Source: Zonotrichia leucophrys gambelii
Taxonomy: Eukaryota; Chordata; Aves; Passeriformes; Passerellidae
Direction: 5' to 3'
Assembly: GCF_028769735.1 (NCBI RefSeq)
Contig: NC_088171.1
Span: 91,434,912-91,498,911, forward strand
Length of the DNA: 64,000 bases
Shown: positions 14,838 through 27,983 of the stretch, in pieces
How the letters are laid out: each line of letters begins with the position of its first letter
How positions within the stretch are numbered: position 1 is the first letter of the stretch
Position numbers and translations under genes: made by a program
Notes under the pieces: generated by a model
The model's input: the letters and a program-made list of their open reading frames with translations, nothing else
Told to the model about the DNA's origin: nothing
Databases searched by the model: none

Positions 14838-17549
14838 TAATTGTTTTCATGCCTTTCCTGGATGGCCATAGCAGTGCTGACTGTTCATGTGTCACATCCA
14901 AAGATCCTGAATAATTTGATATTAAGGCTTTTTGGTTTATTTTTTAGTCTCTTGGAATTGGAGTCAAGCATCAGCCCTCCAGTCTTTTTATTATAAAAGG
15001 TCTACAGTGGAGTTGGCTGTAAAATGTAAATGTGAATTTGGATCTCTGCTCCCTCTTAGTATGTTGCTTCAGCATCCAGATGTCTCCTTCTGGTAGATTT
15101 GCTTATTAATGTTTTCTGATTATATCTGTCTAAGACATGGGTATTACCTGAGGATTTCTCAGGGATTGATAGGAGAAAGCAAGAGAAAGTGCTGCTTATA
15201 GTTTCACATTTCTAATTAATGTTCAAATTGCATAAGTTTATTCTAAGATTGGTCAGAATTGAACCACAATAGTTGTCTCTGTCATTTTTGGTACAGCACA
15301 TTTTCTGTAAAGCATTAGTTTCAGTCTAGGAGTAGTGCAGCTCTTCATGATATTTTTCCCGTTAAGCTTCTTTTCATACATGAAGTACTTTTTATCACAT
15401 GATTTTATTAATAAATTGGAAAAACACTGAGTAGAAAACATTTTGCTGGTAAAGACATTAAGAGAAATGTTCATGAAACAGAAAAACAAAATTAATATTT
15501 TTATAGAATGAGCAGAAGTTTCTATGTGCTCCTGAATAGTTTTATTCTAATAACCAATAAAGAGTTATATATAACCAAATTAAGTAGAAGAATATTCCAA
15601 AAACTTGTCAGATTACTCTTTTTTTTTTTTTTTTGTTATGTGTGGTTGTAAAAGATCTCTGTTGTTAATTTTTATTTTGTTAGCACCATGTTATTTTTCC
15701 TCAATTGCAATATGTAAGGAGTCTCTCACTATAGGATACATCATTCCCTTAGAAGGAATGGACTTTAGTTAGACAGGGAGAGAGTTAACTCAGTTTCTAA
15801 GAAGATTTATGTCTGAGGTTATTAAGGAATTACATGCTGTGTCTGGAACTGGATCTATTACTCTGGCACCACATCCAATTAGTACTTGCCCCTCCTATTT
15901 GGCCATGTCAGGTTTGCTCCACTTCATTATCATTCTTAAAAAAAAAAAAAAAAAGATTAATAAATACAAAATATCTTTAAACTAACTAAAATTATAAAAA
16001 ATTTCTATACCAAAACCAGGATGCTCTGGGTGGACTGAAATGGAAACCTCTCTTTTTGCATGTTTGCAAAGAGCCTATTCTAACATGTGAGTTTATACTA
16101 CCAGACTCTTTTATACATTTTTTTCTTAATTTTTTTCAAGGATCTCACACTTCCTATATTAAAATTTTTTAACAAAGATAAGCCAGGATTTTACCTTCCT
16201 GAGAAATGAAATTTTACATTGCAAATATTTTTTACGTATTGGTACAAATCTTTTTAAGTTAGTGAAGTTACACAAGACGCTACAGTCTAACAAATAAAAG
16301 CATTGACTTCATGACTTTTATTATCCTCAGAATTTTATAATTCCTCCAACACATACTATTTCAGATAGGAGTGAGCAGGTACTGCAATGGACTGTCACTG
16401 AGCTTTTGCTTCCTTTTTTTTTAAACATTGCATTTTAGATCTGCAAATTGCTACTCAATAATAAATTTCACTGTCTGTTAATTAAACATAATCCTCAAAT
16501 TCTTTGTTGCCTCTGTTCTTCAAGGGGCTCATCACCAACTGCAAATTGCAATTGATTGTGCATAGCTGGATGTTAAAATCATTTAAGATCAGTTAAAAAG
16601 ATACTGACCAGTATAAGAGAGATAAACTTCCAGACATCTGGATGATGACCAATGAGCTGCTTTGCTCTGAGTGATACTGGAAACATCAAGGCTGTTAGGC
16701 TACCTTCCTCAGTATTCTAGAATTAAGTCAATAACACATGTTGTTCTGTAAACTTTAAAGAATTCTTTATTTAGATATCTCACTCCAAATCATAAGTATG
16801 AATCATGAAGTGTGACAGTTTTCTTTATGTAAAACAAATCAGCTATCCAGATAAGTGTTTACTAGTCATATATTTTCTGTTTCTGATTTGCCAGGATAGA
16901 TAAAAGTGTTTTTAGGAGTCAACTGAAAAACATGGCATTCTTTACTTATGTCTTGCAAGAATGACATTTCCATTTTCTGCAGATGTAGTTTACAGTCAAA
17001 GTATTTTCTTTCTATGGATGCACAGAAAGTAGAAATTTTTGCAAACCATATCTAAACTGACAAATACACAAAGGTAGTGCCACATGAAAGAAGCACATTA
17101 ATGTTTCTAAACTAGTTGTGCCATGACAGAGCAGACTGGCATTGCATTCAGAGAAGTACAAAGTTCCAAAATTGTTTAAGTAGTGTGGATCTTATTCATT
17201 TGTGATCACTTCAGTTACTACCTGTATAAAATATGACAGTAAAATCTGTATGACCTTTAGGCATAGAACCTTTGCCTGTCATCCTCAATATTTTCTTCAG
17301 GAAAATATTTGCCAACAGTGAAATTTCTTCAGAGAGTGAAAGAATCCCTGTGTGGCTGTTGAAAACACTGGTTAATTAATTTCTTGAAAGTGGGTGTTAA
17401 GTAAAGGAGAGAATATGATGAGTAAATCTGTTTATCTTCATTAGATAGGGCAAGCTTCTGTACATTTATTGTACACTTTGGTGTACAACGTGGCTTTTTG
17501 AAGGGATTAGTGGATATCTGTCTCAGTGTGAGGAATATATGGAAATTTA

Positions 17550-17569
17550 AATAATAATAATAATAATAA
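17550..17569 (+). repeat. (AAT)6 microsatellite
   Basis: Six uninterrupted aat units plus two further a. Confidence 0.97.
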
Positions 17570-20500
17570 GCTCCATATTACTGCAGTGGAAAGTGAAACT
17601 TAATGAGTTAGAGCATCTTGAATTAGTTGAAGGTTCTCATTAACTGCTGTTTATAAAGCTTTCAAAAGTCTATTTTATTTTCACCCTTTTATACATCCAC
17701 TCTTCTGTTACTGGAAATTAATAAACAATAAAATTCAAAATATACTCATTCTTTTATCAGACCACTAAGGATAAATTTTGCAAAATTCCCAGACCTCTGT
17801 CACCATCTTTGATCTTGCTAGGGCTCAAAGGAAGCAAATTAAAAATGCATTAGTTTTAGCTGGAAACAGAGGGGTGCAAGGGGATCAATTTTTGTCAAAT
17901 GGAAATGACAAAACCAGTAGGGGGAAATAAATTATTTTTGAGTTTTGAAGAGGTTAGCGGAGATAATGGAAAGTGAAATAGTATTAAAAATAACTGTAAC
18001 AGTTATAATTGAGGTGCAGCTCTGGTTTTCATACATCTCCTTTCTGTTGTTTTGGGCTGCAGAATGTCTTCTGCTCTGAGAGAGGTGGGGACTGGTTTAT
18101 TGTTTTCCTTGGCAGCAGGAGGGCTGGCAGTGGATAAGAGGAGAGAGGGGAGAATATCAGTGGCAGGAGAGCATGTGGTGTCCTGGGGAAGCTTTAGCTG
18201 GCTGAACCATTTAGAGAACGAAGCCTTCTGGAAAATTTAGAACGATGAGAAGCTGTCTGTTTTGTAGGATCTGCACTGTCTTGGGTTTTTGGGGGTGTTG
18301 AAGCACTCCTGCACAGTGATTGCTCCTGAACAACTGCTGAATGCCAAATAAAACCCAGAATAGTCAGAAATTCAGTGTAGTAATATTTAAAGCCTCCATA
18401 AATGTTATAAATTCTCCTCCTACAAAGACAAGCATTTAGCCATTTGTAGATGGCTGCACTAAAGCGTGAAGATGATCAAGGCCACAGTGTTGCCTTGTTG
18501 CATTTGTTATATTTGAAAGTACCATACATCTCAGTTGATGCTGCCACGATAAGCTTGTCTTACCCAACAGAGTACACTCTGGCTTTGCCTATTTGGACTT
18601 AATTCTTCAATTGTGGCATCAGAGAAAGAATGTTTTATCTTCAATTTTCACTGAAAATATTATCATTGTAGTCAGTTATTACTACTGCTGTAGATTTCTG
18701 GTGACATATGTCTTTATGTTGACTAAGTTGTTACAAGATAAATCCATAATATAATGACAAAAGGGGTGTAGAGCAGCCTCTTTTCTTTAGGCTTGTACTA
18801 TAGTTTGGCCAACATTATTCTACTCCTTCACATAAGCTTTTCTCTGTGTTGGTAATATCAAAGGGAAAGAAAGCTACAAATAATCACAATAGACAAAAAT
18901 GACTTATCAGTCTAACCTGACTCAGCTATGCCTGTCAGGCTGCCATCTGGCAAATTTGTTGTCATCCATTTGGCCTGCTAGGTCCTTGTGAGAGTACTGA
19001 AGAGAGCTGAGGTCTTCATGCCTTGCAAAGATCGGAAGGAGACTGCACAGATTATGTTTTTGACAGTAGGATGGGGAAGGGAGGCTGGCAGTGCAAAGGA
19101 ACTTCAGGGCCAAGAGACTGGGAGCAGGAAAGAGACTGAAGAGGAGAAATCAGGTTTCCTGCCAATTACTTCAAGAGAGAAGCCTGTCCAGATGAGAAAA
19201 AAAAATAGGAAAATCTTGGGATTATATACTGGGAAAGATATTGAAGAGGGAGACTGAATTTGGATTAAAATTCCTTTGCAAACTAAATTTCAAAGCCAGC
19301 AAAGGCAGGAAGGTCTGTAAGAAGTGATCAAGAAAGCTGAGCATGATGGAATGCAGAGCCTGAGTATGGTATTTAAATGGCAAGCTGTAATTGAAGAACT
19401 AGGTCTGGTTTAAAATTAGATTAAGATTGAAATTTAGAGGCAGAATGGGACGCCTGAAAAGTAGGGATGTAGTCTAGGAAATCAAAGCAGGAATGAGAAT
19501 GGAGAAAGAGACAAGAAAAACTTGAAATTAGGACTGACCAAAATGATTTCACAAGAAGTGTGGGCAGAGCATAAAATCTGAACACAGGATTTTTTAATTT
19601 TACTGTTCTTCTTTCTATTAATGTGTATCTGTAAAACCTACTGGCAAAATATGTGCCTTTTCTTCCTGTTATGCAGTTGTACAGATCCTGATAGCTTCTA
19701 GTGACTCTTTTAGCTCAAGCTGATGAGGTGTGCAAAGATGTAAAGGCCCCTCTTGCTGATGCATGCAGCTCTCTCTATAATTGAATACTCTTTCCATTTT
19801 CTTTATGAAGAATTGGCTCATGAAAATGCTAAAAGTTTAAGGTTGTGGCTGAAAAGTCAATAATTGAAAAACTACAGCTTGCTAAGTTCTCTACAATGTA
19901 CATTCCTTCCCCTATGTGGATTATTAGGACACCAGTGAAGCCTTGGCTTTCTACAGAATGCCACTGTCATGGAGCAAACGTAGCGAGTCTGCTCTGGGCA
20001 TGCAATAGGACTGTGCAGTAAAAGAGAGAGTTTTATGTTACCATCTTTTCATTCTTTTCTTTAAACCAGAAAATGTGCATAATGAAAAAAGCAATAGGAG
20101 TTTTGAGAAAGGTGGTCTGATATATAAGACAGTTAAGTGCCAAATGAAGAAAAATAACGACTTTCCAGAATTATTTGTTATGCTGTAGAAATCTCTCTGA
20201 ACATATTTTTTTCAGAAATTATTCTTCTGTTTCTTTGTTTCTGAGAAGCAAATCTATTACCTGAGTGAAACAGTGCAGGAATTCTCAGACATTTTATCTT
20301 GTTACCTTCGCACTCCATTTTTCTTAACAAATCTGGCCACCCCACCTGAATAACTTGAACATTTAATGGTTCAAAAATAGGTGTATAGAAAAGCAGGAGT
20401 GGTAAGAAATGATCCAGGCTCTTTCTGGGGATCAGGGTCCTCATCTCCCAGGTCGGGGCGGGCAGCCGTGGCTGGGTGCTCCTACCCTGCACGGTGCCAG

Positions 20501-20873
20501 CTGCAGGGATGCTGCCAGCTCCTGTGATTGCACAGCATCCCTGGGGAAGGGGGAAATAGAGGGGAGAAAGCAGCTGGAGGCTACACAGTTATGAGTTTAT
20601 GTGCTGCTGCCTTCTCTTCTCAGCTTGTGTCTGTTGATTGCTCTCCCCATCCCTCCCTTGGAAACCTCTGTGAGGAAGTTTATAGAATGAATGTCATCTC
20701 TGGCTGTAAACTTTCCCGTAAGTTTTTCAAGCCACTTACGGAATTCAGAATTTATTACAATCTATGTTTTTCCTCACTGAAGTCCTGAAGAGGTTTAAAA
20801 AAAGTTTCCCATTATCTTAATCTTTTAAAAATAAGTGAAGCAAAATTTTCCAGATGTTGACATAGGGTTTAGG

Positions 20874-20950
20874 TCAGAACCTCATAAGCCACATCTCATT
20901 TATTCACTTAGTTCAGAACCTCATAGGCCACATCTCATTTATTCACTTAA
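20874..20950. repeat. Tandem duplication of a 39-bp unit, two copies
   Basis: The unit starting tcagaacctcataagccaca at 20874 is repeated from 20913, with one substitution (aagcc versus aggcc) over the unit. Both copies end catctcatttattcactta. High identity suggests a recent slippage or duplication event. Confidence 0.95.
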
Positions 20951-23900
20951 ATCCTATGTAGATGTAGTTCTGAATTAGCATAAATGTAGTTTGTGTTATC
21001 TAATCCGTTCTTTCTGAAAATTCTGTTATAAAATATTTTTCCAGGTCAGTTTTCAGACTGTAAATGTTTATATTTTTTCCAGGATTTTTTTTTAAATCGT
21101 GCTAGAGCTTTTTGTGTGCACAACAAGAAGTTATATGATGGATTTCCCCTAGGATACACTTGTTTTCTACTAAATATATATGAGAGATCATAAGTCTGGA
21201 GAGGAGACGTGTCAAGATCCAAAAATTTGCTTAGGGTAACCATACCAACAGTACAACAATCTATTAGGGACCATCTGCTGAAAATGAACCAGCATATGGA
21301 TACCTAAAGAAATGTTCAGTGTTATTGTTCAGTCTTTGAGAGTAAGAAAGAAGACAGTTTGAAATTTGCTTATGTTTAGGATTTTTTTTTATTATGAATA
21401 TTTACCACTGGACCAAGTAATCTCTGATACTTACAGGGCAGTGTAAATTATTCAGGTATGGCTTATGGTTTATTAATAAACAGATACAGTATTTCCTAAA
21501 GTGATATAAGTGGAAACTAAATTATTTTGATTTTTTCTTCCCCAAATAGCTACAACTATAAATTTTAAGTCCAAAGCTTTAAAAATAGTCAGTGTAATTT
21601 TAGAATCCAAACTTAGATGTAAAATAAGTGTCGTGGTTTTCATAAGAGCTGATCAGCCAAAATGCCAACCAAGGAACAACAGGAATCATATTTCTAAAAT
21701 TTACATTAAATAAATATGGAATGTGAAGCTAAATCTCAAGCTCATGTCACAGAAAGAAGCTGAGCTAATGAACTGTACATCTAGAAGAAAAATCTGCTTT
21801 TGAAGTAATTTATGTATGGAAATTTCTGCATGGTACAGCTTGATAAGGGTAAACCTCAGTAGTGACAAAACCAACGAAAACTCTATGTGAAATGTAAGTG
21901 CTCATAAATGGTGCTACAACCATAATTTCTATGTATTATGAGACTATTGGATGACAGAGAAATAAAGAACATGTTGCTATACAGTATGAGGCAATTTATT
22001 CCTGAATAGCTTGAAATTGGATTGTAAATGTAATCAAGTGCATTGATGTTCCCAGCTATTTGGTAATGATGAAGTATGCTCTTCCAAAGAATTTTTCATT
22101 AAGGAAAATATTAAAGTCTAGGTACTTTATTGTAATATCAAACAAAATCAGAATATTTCTCCCTGAACATTCAAATCTTTCATGCACTTTTTTTTTTCCT
22201 GAAGGTTTGGGTTCCTTTCAATTCCAAAAATGGGAATTCACACCTCTCATAGAAAGTCCTTTACATTTATTCCATGTGTTCTTGAGCTCAACAAGTGCAT
22301 TTCTCTCAAAGGTGAATTTGACCTGCTGTTTTGGTGGGATATGCAGGTTTCTCAAGGCAGCACATCTTGCTTTACTGATGGTTGTGAGCAGAGGTTAACA
22401 CAATGTTGAGGGTTTTTTCTAAGAGTTCTCCAGAACACCAGCAAGAATGGTTAATTCTAATGCTGTCAAGTTGGATTTCTTAGCACCATTTTCAGACTAA
22501 CATGTTTCTTATTTTTGTCCTTTCAAAATAATTTTGTGAAAAATAGTCATTTCAATATAGATTTATATTGAAAAACAAACTGTGTGCTCATTATGGTTGG
22601 ATTACCAATGTTAGTGAAACAATCACCTCTCCAATTCTCTAGTGCATTGTAGTCATAACTGAGGCTCAGGCTTTCAAAAACGAGGATTTTTATCACTTTT
22701 TTTAACCCATTGCTTAATCTCTCTCCGTCTCTAACCTCTGCAAAGTTTCTATCTTCTGCTTCCCCTAGGGATCATCTCCACTAGGATATTCCTACTTTTT
22801 TTTTTTTTTATATGAGTTGGAAAAGAGCAAAGGTATCTTCCAATCGATTTCTTCTCCTGGCAGTGGGGCATAGAGTCAACACATCCACATTTGCAATAGC
22901 ATTAATGGGAGAGTGAGTCTGCCCAATGATGCAATTATCCTGAACAGGAGTCACCAAAGAAGAGACATTTTAGCAATATGTGCTTTAGCAGGCTAGTGAC
23001 TGTAGCTATTTAATTCTCAAAGCCAAGCTTTTTGATCATATCCAATTGTCCATTATTGTCAGGAGTGCCACACACTCCATTGTCCTGAAAGGTAGTCACC
23101 AAGTTCTTAGACTATAGGTGTTGCTGCAGATCTTCTCTGGAAACAGAAATATTGAGTTTTCGGTTTTGCTTTTTTTTTTTTTTTTTTTAATTTATAAGTA
23201 GATATACAAGTCTTCTATCAAATCAGTCAAAATACCTCTAAGAGAATAAAACTTAGCTTTTTACTCCCTTTGACTTACTGGTCAAAATCCTTAATACTGC
23301 AACACGTTTTTTAAAAAGTTAGCATTCACTCATTAAAACGAATGTAATTGCAGCTTGAGGCATTGCCAATACTAATCATACAATCTATTATAGGAAGTAC
23401 TCATAATAGCTGTTGAAAAAAGCATTGTGGAGTTACTGGGAACAATGCATAATGTGTTTTCAATAGTCCTTTTTTCTCATTCCATTACAAAATAGAAATT
23501 AAGAATGTATTACAGGATAGTTCACTACAATATTAATGGCTTTAATAACTCTAAGATAGAATCTCCCTCAGCCCACGTAGGGTAAAGTTCACCCACCCAC
23601 CACTGACTTTGCATCCCCAACCTCCTGGCACCATCCCACTTGTGCCAACCCACTTAATGTAGGGGAGCAAGCCCAAGGTGTCCCTGAACTGCGCTGAGAG
23701 AAATGAAAGGTTTGTTTTTGCAGTGGAGAGAGTATCCTGAAGGCAAGTTCATGAGTGGTTCTATGGTCCCTTTTGCAAGCTCACAGACTTTACAATTTTT
23801 TTCCCTGCAAACTGTATTTTCTTTCTTTCCCCTCCAGTTCAGAGGGAGGACTCTGATCAGCAGGATTTCTGTGTGTATCAGGGAGAAGAATATTTGGTTT

Positions 23901-26639
23901 CAGATTTCTGAGAACTTTTGTAATTGATGTCAGCGATATTCATTTAATTGAATAAGGTCGAGGAAGCTTCACAGAGGGGTTCTTTAAAGAGAGTTTCTCT
24001 CCACAGATTCCATCCCAGGAGTCTGGGGAAGTGACTACTGAAAAAAAAAATTTAATTAATAGCATTAAGTGTTTATCCAGCTAGTGCCAGAAGGCAAGGA
24101 CTACTCTGTCAGCTAGACTAGACAGGGTTGATCTACACAAGAGAAACCAGAATTTCCTCCTTAAGCAAAAAAGATCCTACATTTTAAATGGAAAAGAAAA
24201 AATATATATATTTATATCAAAACCTATTAATAAATGCAAAAGCACTTCCAGCCTTTCTATGTTTCTATGAATTCAATTAAAAACCCAACAAACAAACAAA
24301 CTGCAAAATTTAGCTAGTATAGCTTTAAATTTGAAGATATTTTATTCTGACAAATGGATGTGATCTGGTAATAAGGAAACTAACTTTGAAGAAAAGACAG
24401 GAATAAATTAACTCTTCAGTCATGCTGGAAAGCTGTTTGTGGAAATCAGAGAGTGCAAAACTAATGTTGCATCCTGGAGATGTAAGTCTTCATATGTAAG
24501 CCTCTTTCTTCATGGTTTAGAATGGAGTACAGCTTTCAGGTCTGTGTCATAAACATTTTCAGAATTGGTTTCTAGTAAGATAAGAAATAACAGAAAGTTT
24601 TCCCTAGCCGTAACTATAAAAAACAAACCTAATATTCCATTACTGTTGATTGCCAAATTTCCAGATGATCCCACAAACTGGTGGATGATAGGATCATCCA
24701 GGACACAATGGATATGCTTTAGAAAGCAAATGAAAAAAGCCCAACAAAAGGTTTATGCAATAATAACCAAATGAACAGTTGAAGTTGCTGTGGCAGGTGG
24801 TACAGCCTGTGATAGTTCTAGAAAATCCTCAGGAGTTTCCACGAGCAGAAACTTTATCCCAGAGTTTTAGTCCGATTTTATATCTCCTGTGATCAGATGG
24901 CAAGTCTGTGGAGAGTAAGGACTATGATCTGTCTTCATGGTCGTGAGTTTTCAGAATAATTTTGATTTGCCCATACAGTGATGTTGCTGAGAAGAAAATG
25001 GCCTACGAGCTTTTGTTCTGAGTGAATTTATTTTGAGGACAGATCGCTTCATATCCAGATATATAGTCCAGACTGGTGGCAATGGCATTTATAACAGTGT
25101 GCAGATCTGCCAGGATGAGACAGATTCACCTATCCAATCACAGATGGTAGAAAATATGACTCACAGATGCTGCTGTGTGAGAGCTTGGCTTCAGCAAGGA
25201 TTCAGGAGCACTTGCATAAATGGATTTTATTAGCTACCATGTATTTCTCCAAAGGCTGATTTACTGTTTGCTAGAAGGAAAATGAAAAGAGAAAAAAAAT
25301 GAGAACTTTCCTCTTAAAGGAAAATGACATTTTTGATTGTGAGGAGCCTCACTAGCTCATTACTTTCTTTTGTCAGACAGAGAATTTGTTGGATTTGCAA
25401 GATCTGAGTCAAGACTCCTTCAGTGCATCTGGTGATTCCCGAGGAGTGAATGTACTGAATTGAAGGAGTTCTAGTGGGTGGGAATGAGGGCTGGGAAAGC
25501 TGGGCTTCCTGCATGTGGAAGGGGAGAGCAGAAAGCCTTTCAGAAGTGATGTTAGTGATATACCAGTGGCATTTCTCAGGGCAAATCTCTTTTAGGACAA
25601 GCTGCTAATAACTAGCAGAAGTGAAAAATAATTGGACCTCGGTGTTTTGTTCTGAAAGCTAACATTCTGGTGGAGAGTTCTGCTTCAGAAGTGTATTCCA
25701 GCAGTGGTTTTGCCAAGGACAGGGCAGCACTGTGATGGGTGTGGGAGGCAGCCCCAGGTACCCTGCATTCAGCCCTCTCACCCTGCCGCAGCACCAGCAC
25801 CGCTGTGTTTTGCAGAGCTCATCACGCTGGTCTAGGTCACTTAGGTTATCTTATGGGCTTTGTTTTGCTTGCCTTCCTCCTGGCTGTCTGGCAGAAGTAA
25901 GGGATGAATAATACCTGCTGCCAGTGACAGCTGCTGTTATACAACTCCCCTTCTGTCCAGAAAAGGACAGAGTAATGCAGGAAAAATTACTCCGAGAAGT
26001 ATCCAAGGAAGAGCTCAACTGTTTGCTGTATCTCTACTCTTATCTTTTTCTAATAACTATTTGTCCAAAAAAAGGTTACCAAACGAAAATACTGTTCTGC
26101 AGTAGTGCAAGGTACAAATGAAAGATGTACAAGAGCAAGGAGAAGTGATGTGATGACATTAGCAATGTGATCATGAATAGGAAATTATTTATTTTGATTC
26201 TGTGCGTGGATTATCAGTATTACTACTTTTAATAATATCCTTTTCCTCTTTTACTTCTGGCATTGCTGTACCAGATTGACTAATATTACCAGGGGTTGAC
26301 AAATCTGAATCCAATGCAACCTTACTTTCATTATGAAGATAGTTCATACAAATATGGAAGACATTGGGCTGCTTACCTATCCTAGGTAAAATGAGCGCTA
26401 TTTCCATTTGAAAGATAAGATATTTTGAGGGGTTTTTTTTTCCAAGGAACCTTTTTGGCTTAGAAGAACAGAGGGAGACATTTCTGGCAAGATGCTTTCA
26501 CATAGCTTTTAGTTTGTCAAATGTATATTTTTAGCTGAACTTAATTGCCTTCACCTCCTCTTGGGGGGCGGAGAGTGAGGAAGAGACGGACGTGTTTCAG
26601 AACACTAATTTTTCCTGACCCTAAATGTTTCCCAGGATA

Positions 26640-26644
26640 GGTGG
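26640..26644. repeat. Left target-site duplication of the solo LTR
   Basis: The five bases ggtgg immediately precede the TG of the LTR and are repeated exactly after its terminal CA. Confidence 0.85.
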
Positions 26645-26843
26645 TGTCGTGGTTTGACCAGGAAGGAGTGGGAATTCTGGGAAGCTGTGGTCAAACCAAT
26701 GAAGGTTTTGGGTTTGAGACTGGCGTCCGGTGTGGCCAGTGGGGTTTGGACACACCTCCGAGAATACACAGGGGTTAAAAGCAAGGCACTGCCCTTGGCA
26801 CTTCCTCTTTGGGACATCGTCGGGCGAAGAGGTCAGATCTCTT

Positions 26844-26875
26844 CCCCCGCCCAGCCCGCTGCTGCTGGGCGGGGG
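26844..26875 (+). repeat. Perfect 11-bp GC-rich inverted repeat inside the LTR
   Basis: Arms cccccgcccag (26844-26854) and ctgggcggggg (26865-26875) are exact reverse complements around a 10-nt loop. The arms contain GC-box-like sequence, so the site could serve as a Sp1-type binding site in DNA or as a strong hairpin in RNA. Which of these, if either, applies is inference. Confidence 0.8.
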
Positions 26876-26982
26876 AGGGGCGGCCATGCGGTAGGCCCGG
26901 GGCCTGGACAGAGGTGGGGGTTGAGGGGCTTTCAAGAATGGAAGGGTGGAGGAGCCCCAAGAGACATCGAGACATCGGGCAG

Positions 26983-27046
26983 CCCCCCCCCCCCCCCCCT
27001 TCCCCCCAGGAGAGCAGCCAGCCAGGAGGAGAAGGGGGGAGGGGGG
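26983..27046. repeat. C17 homopolymer followed by G-run cluster
   Basis: Seventeen consecutive C at 26983-26999 are followed by C6 at 27002-27007, and then by two G6 runs at 27034-27039 and 27041-27046. Both lie inside the LTR. Such tracts are prone to length errors in sequencing and to polymorphism. Confidence 0.95.
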
Positions 27047-27978
27047 AGGAAGACTGCCCGGCCGGAGCGGCAGCGTGTGGGCAGCGTGCGTGGGAGTCTG
27101 GGAGTCGCTCCGGGACCGACAGAGACTGAAAACTTTTAACCCTTTCTTGCATGATTGGGGCCTTGCAAAAATGCTAATCCTCCTCGAAGCTGAATAAGAA
27201 GGGAGATAGGAGATGAGATAAGACAAGGACCTGGCCCGAAGAATGTGGAGATGATTGGATGGGGAGAGGTGATTTGGAGTGGCCTTTTGGCTGGACTTTT
27301 CTCGTGGCTATGGACTCAGTTGTTCCTGTGACACAGACTGCATTTAGGGGGAGGCAGTGCCTCAAAACCAGGAAGGTTCTTCGTGAGGACCCCCCGGCCC
27401 CAGGGGGTTGGAAAAATATGGGGGGGACAGATGTCCCAAAAGCAGAGACTGTGCCTTTTTGGAGTGAGACAAGGCATCCTTGAAAGACAACCCTAAAAGC
27501 AGCTCTGGCCATGCGCAGTGGTGAGAGCACTGGGCATGGAAGGAAGATGTTACAAGCGGCAAAAGGACTTTTTTTTTTTTTCCGGGCGGTGCCGAAGTGA
27601 CAGAGAAGCACACGAGGTTTCAGTGTGTTTCCAGGAGAAGCCTATGGAACGAGAAGGACTCCTTTCCTCTTCATGAACTGATGTTTGAGTATACTAAAGT
27701 GTGGGGCCAAGGCTGGGCAGTTGTTTTGGGAGAATGTATCGGATTGGGAAAGTCAGGGAGTGGGGAGGAGGAAAGTGGCTTTTTTGTAAGGTTTTCAATT
27801 CTTTTCTTCTTTTTCCTTATGGTCTTTCCCTATTTTCCTGTAGTTTAAGTAATAAAGTGTCCTTTATGTTTAAGTTAGAGCCTGTTTTGCTTATTCCTGG
27901 TCACATCTCACAGCAGACACCAGGGTGAGGCATTTTCATGGGGGGGCACTGGCTCTGTGCCAGGCTCAAACCATGACA

Positions 27979-27983
27979 GGTGG
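27979..27983. repeat. Right target-site duplication of the solo LTR
   Basis: The five bases ggtgg immediately follow the terminal CA of the LTR and match the left copy exactly. Confidence 0.85.

Larger units (their letters stand above)
26645..27978 (+). mobile_element. Solo LTR of an endogenous retrovirus (1,334 bp, 5-bp target-site duplication)
   Basis: The element begins tgtcgtggtttga and ends tcaaaccatgaca, which are inverted repeats with one mismatch and give the standard TG...CA ends. It is flanked by identical 5-bp copies of ggtgg at 26640-26644 and 27979-27983. A polyadenylation signal aataaa at 27851-27856, about 120 bp before the end, sets the orientation as +. The first half is very GC-rich and CpG-rich, with GC boxes near 26844-26883, unlike the surrounding AT-rich intron. 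No gag, pol or env and no second LTR are visible, so this is a solo LTR left by recombination. The 5-bp duplication fits ERVL or class I elements better than ERVK (usually 6 bp). Several open frames inside are low-complexity artefacts. Confidence 0.9.

Noticed and set aside
15619..15955. Long T and A runs as possible retrocopy tails
   Set aside because: No gene-like sequence or target-site duplications accompany them. Ordinary intronic homopolymers.
24240..24272. CR1-tail-like motif ttctatgtttctatga
   Set aside because: Only the tail-like octamers are present. The sequence upstream does not follow the CR1 3' end, so I cannot support an element.
26621..27226. 201-codon minus-strand open frame and several overlapping frames on both strands
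   Set aside because: They lie across the GC-rich core of the solo LTR. Length comes from stop-poor GC sequence, and the peptides are Pro/Gly/Ser low complexity with no domain.
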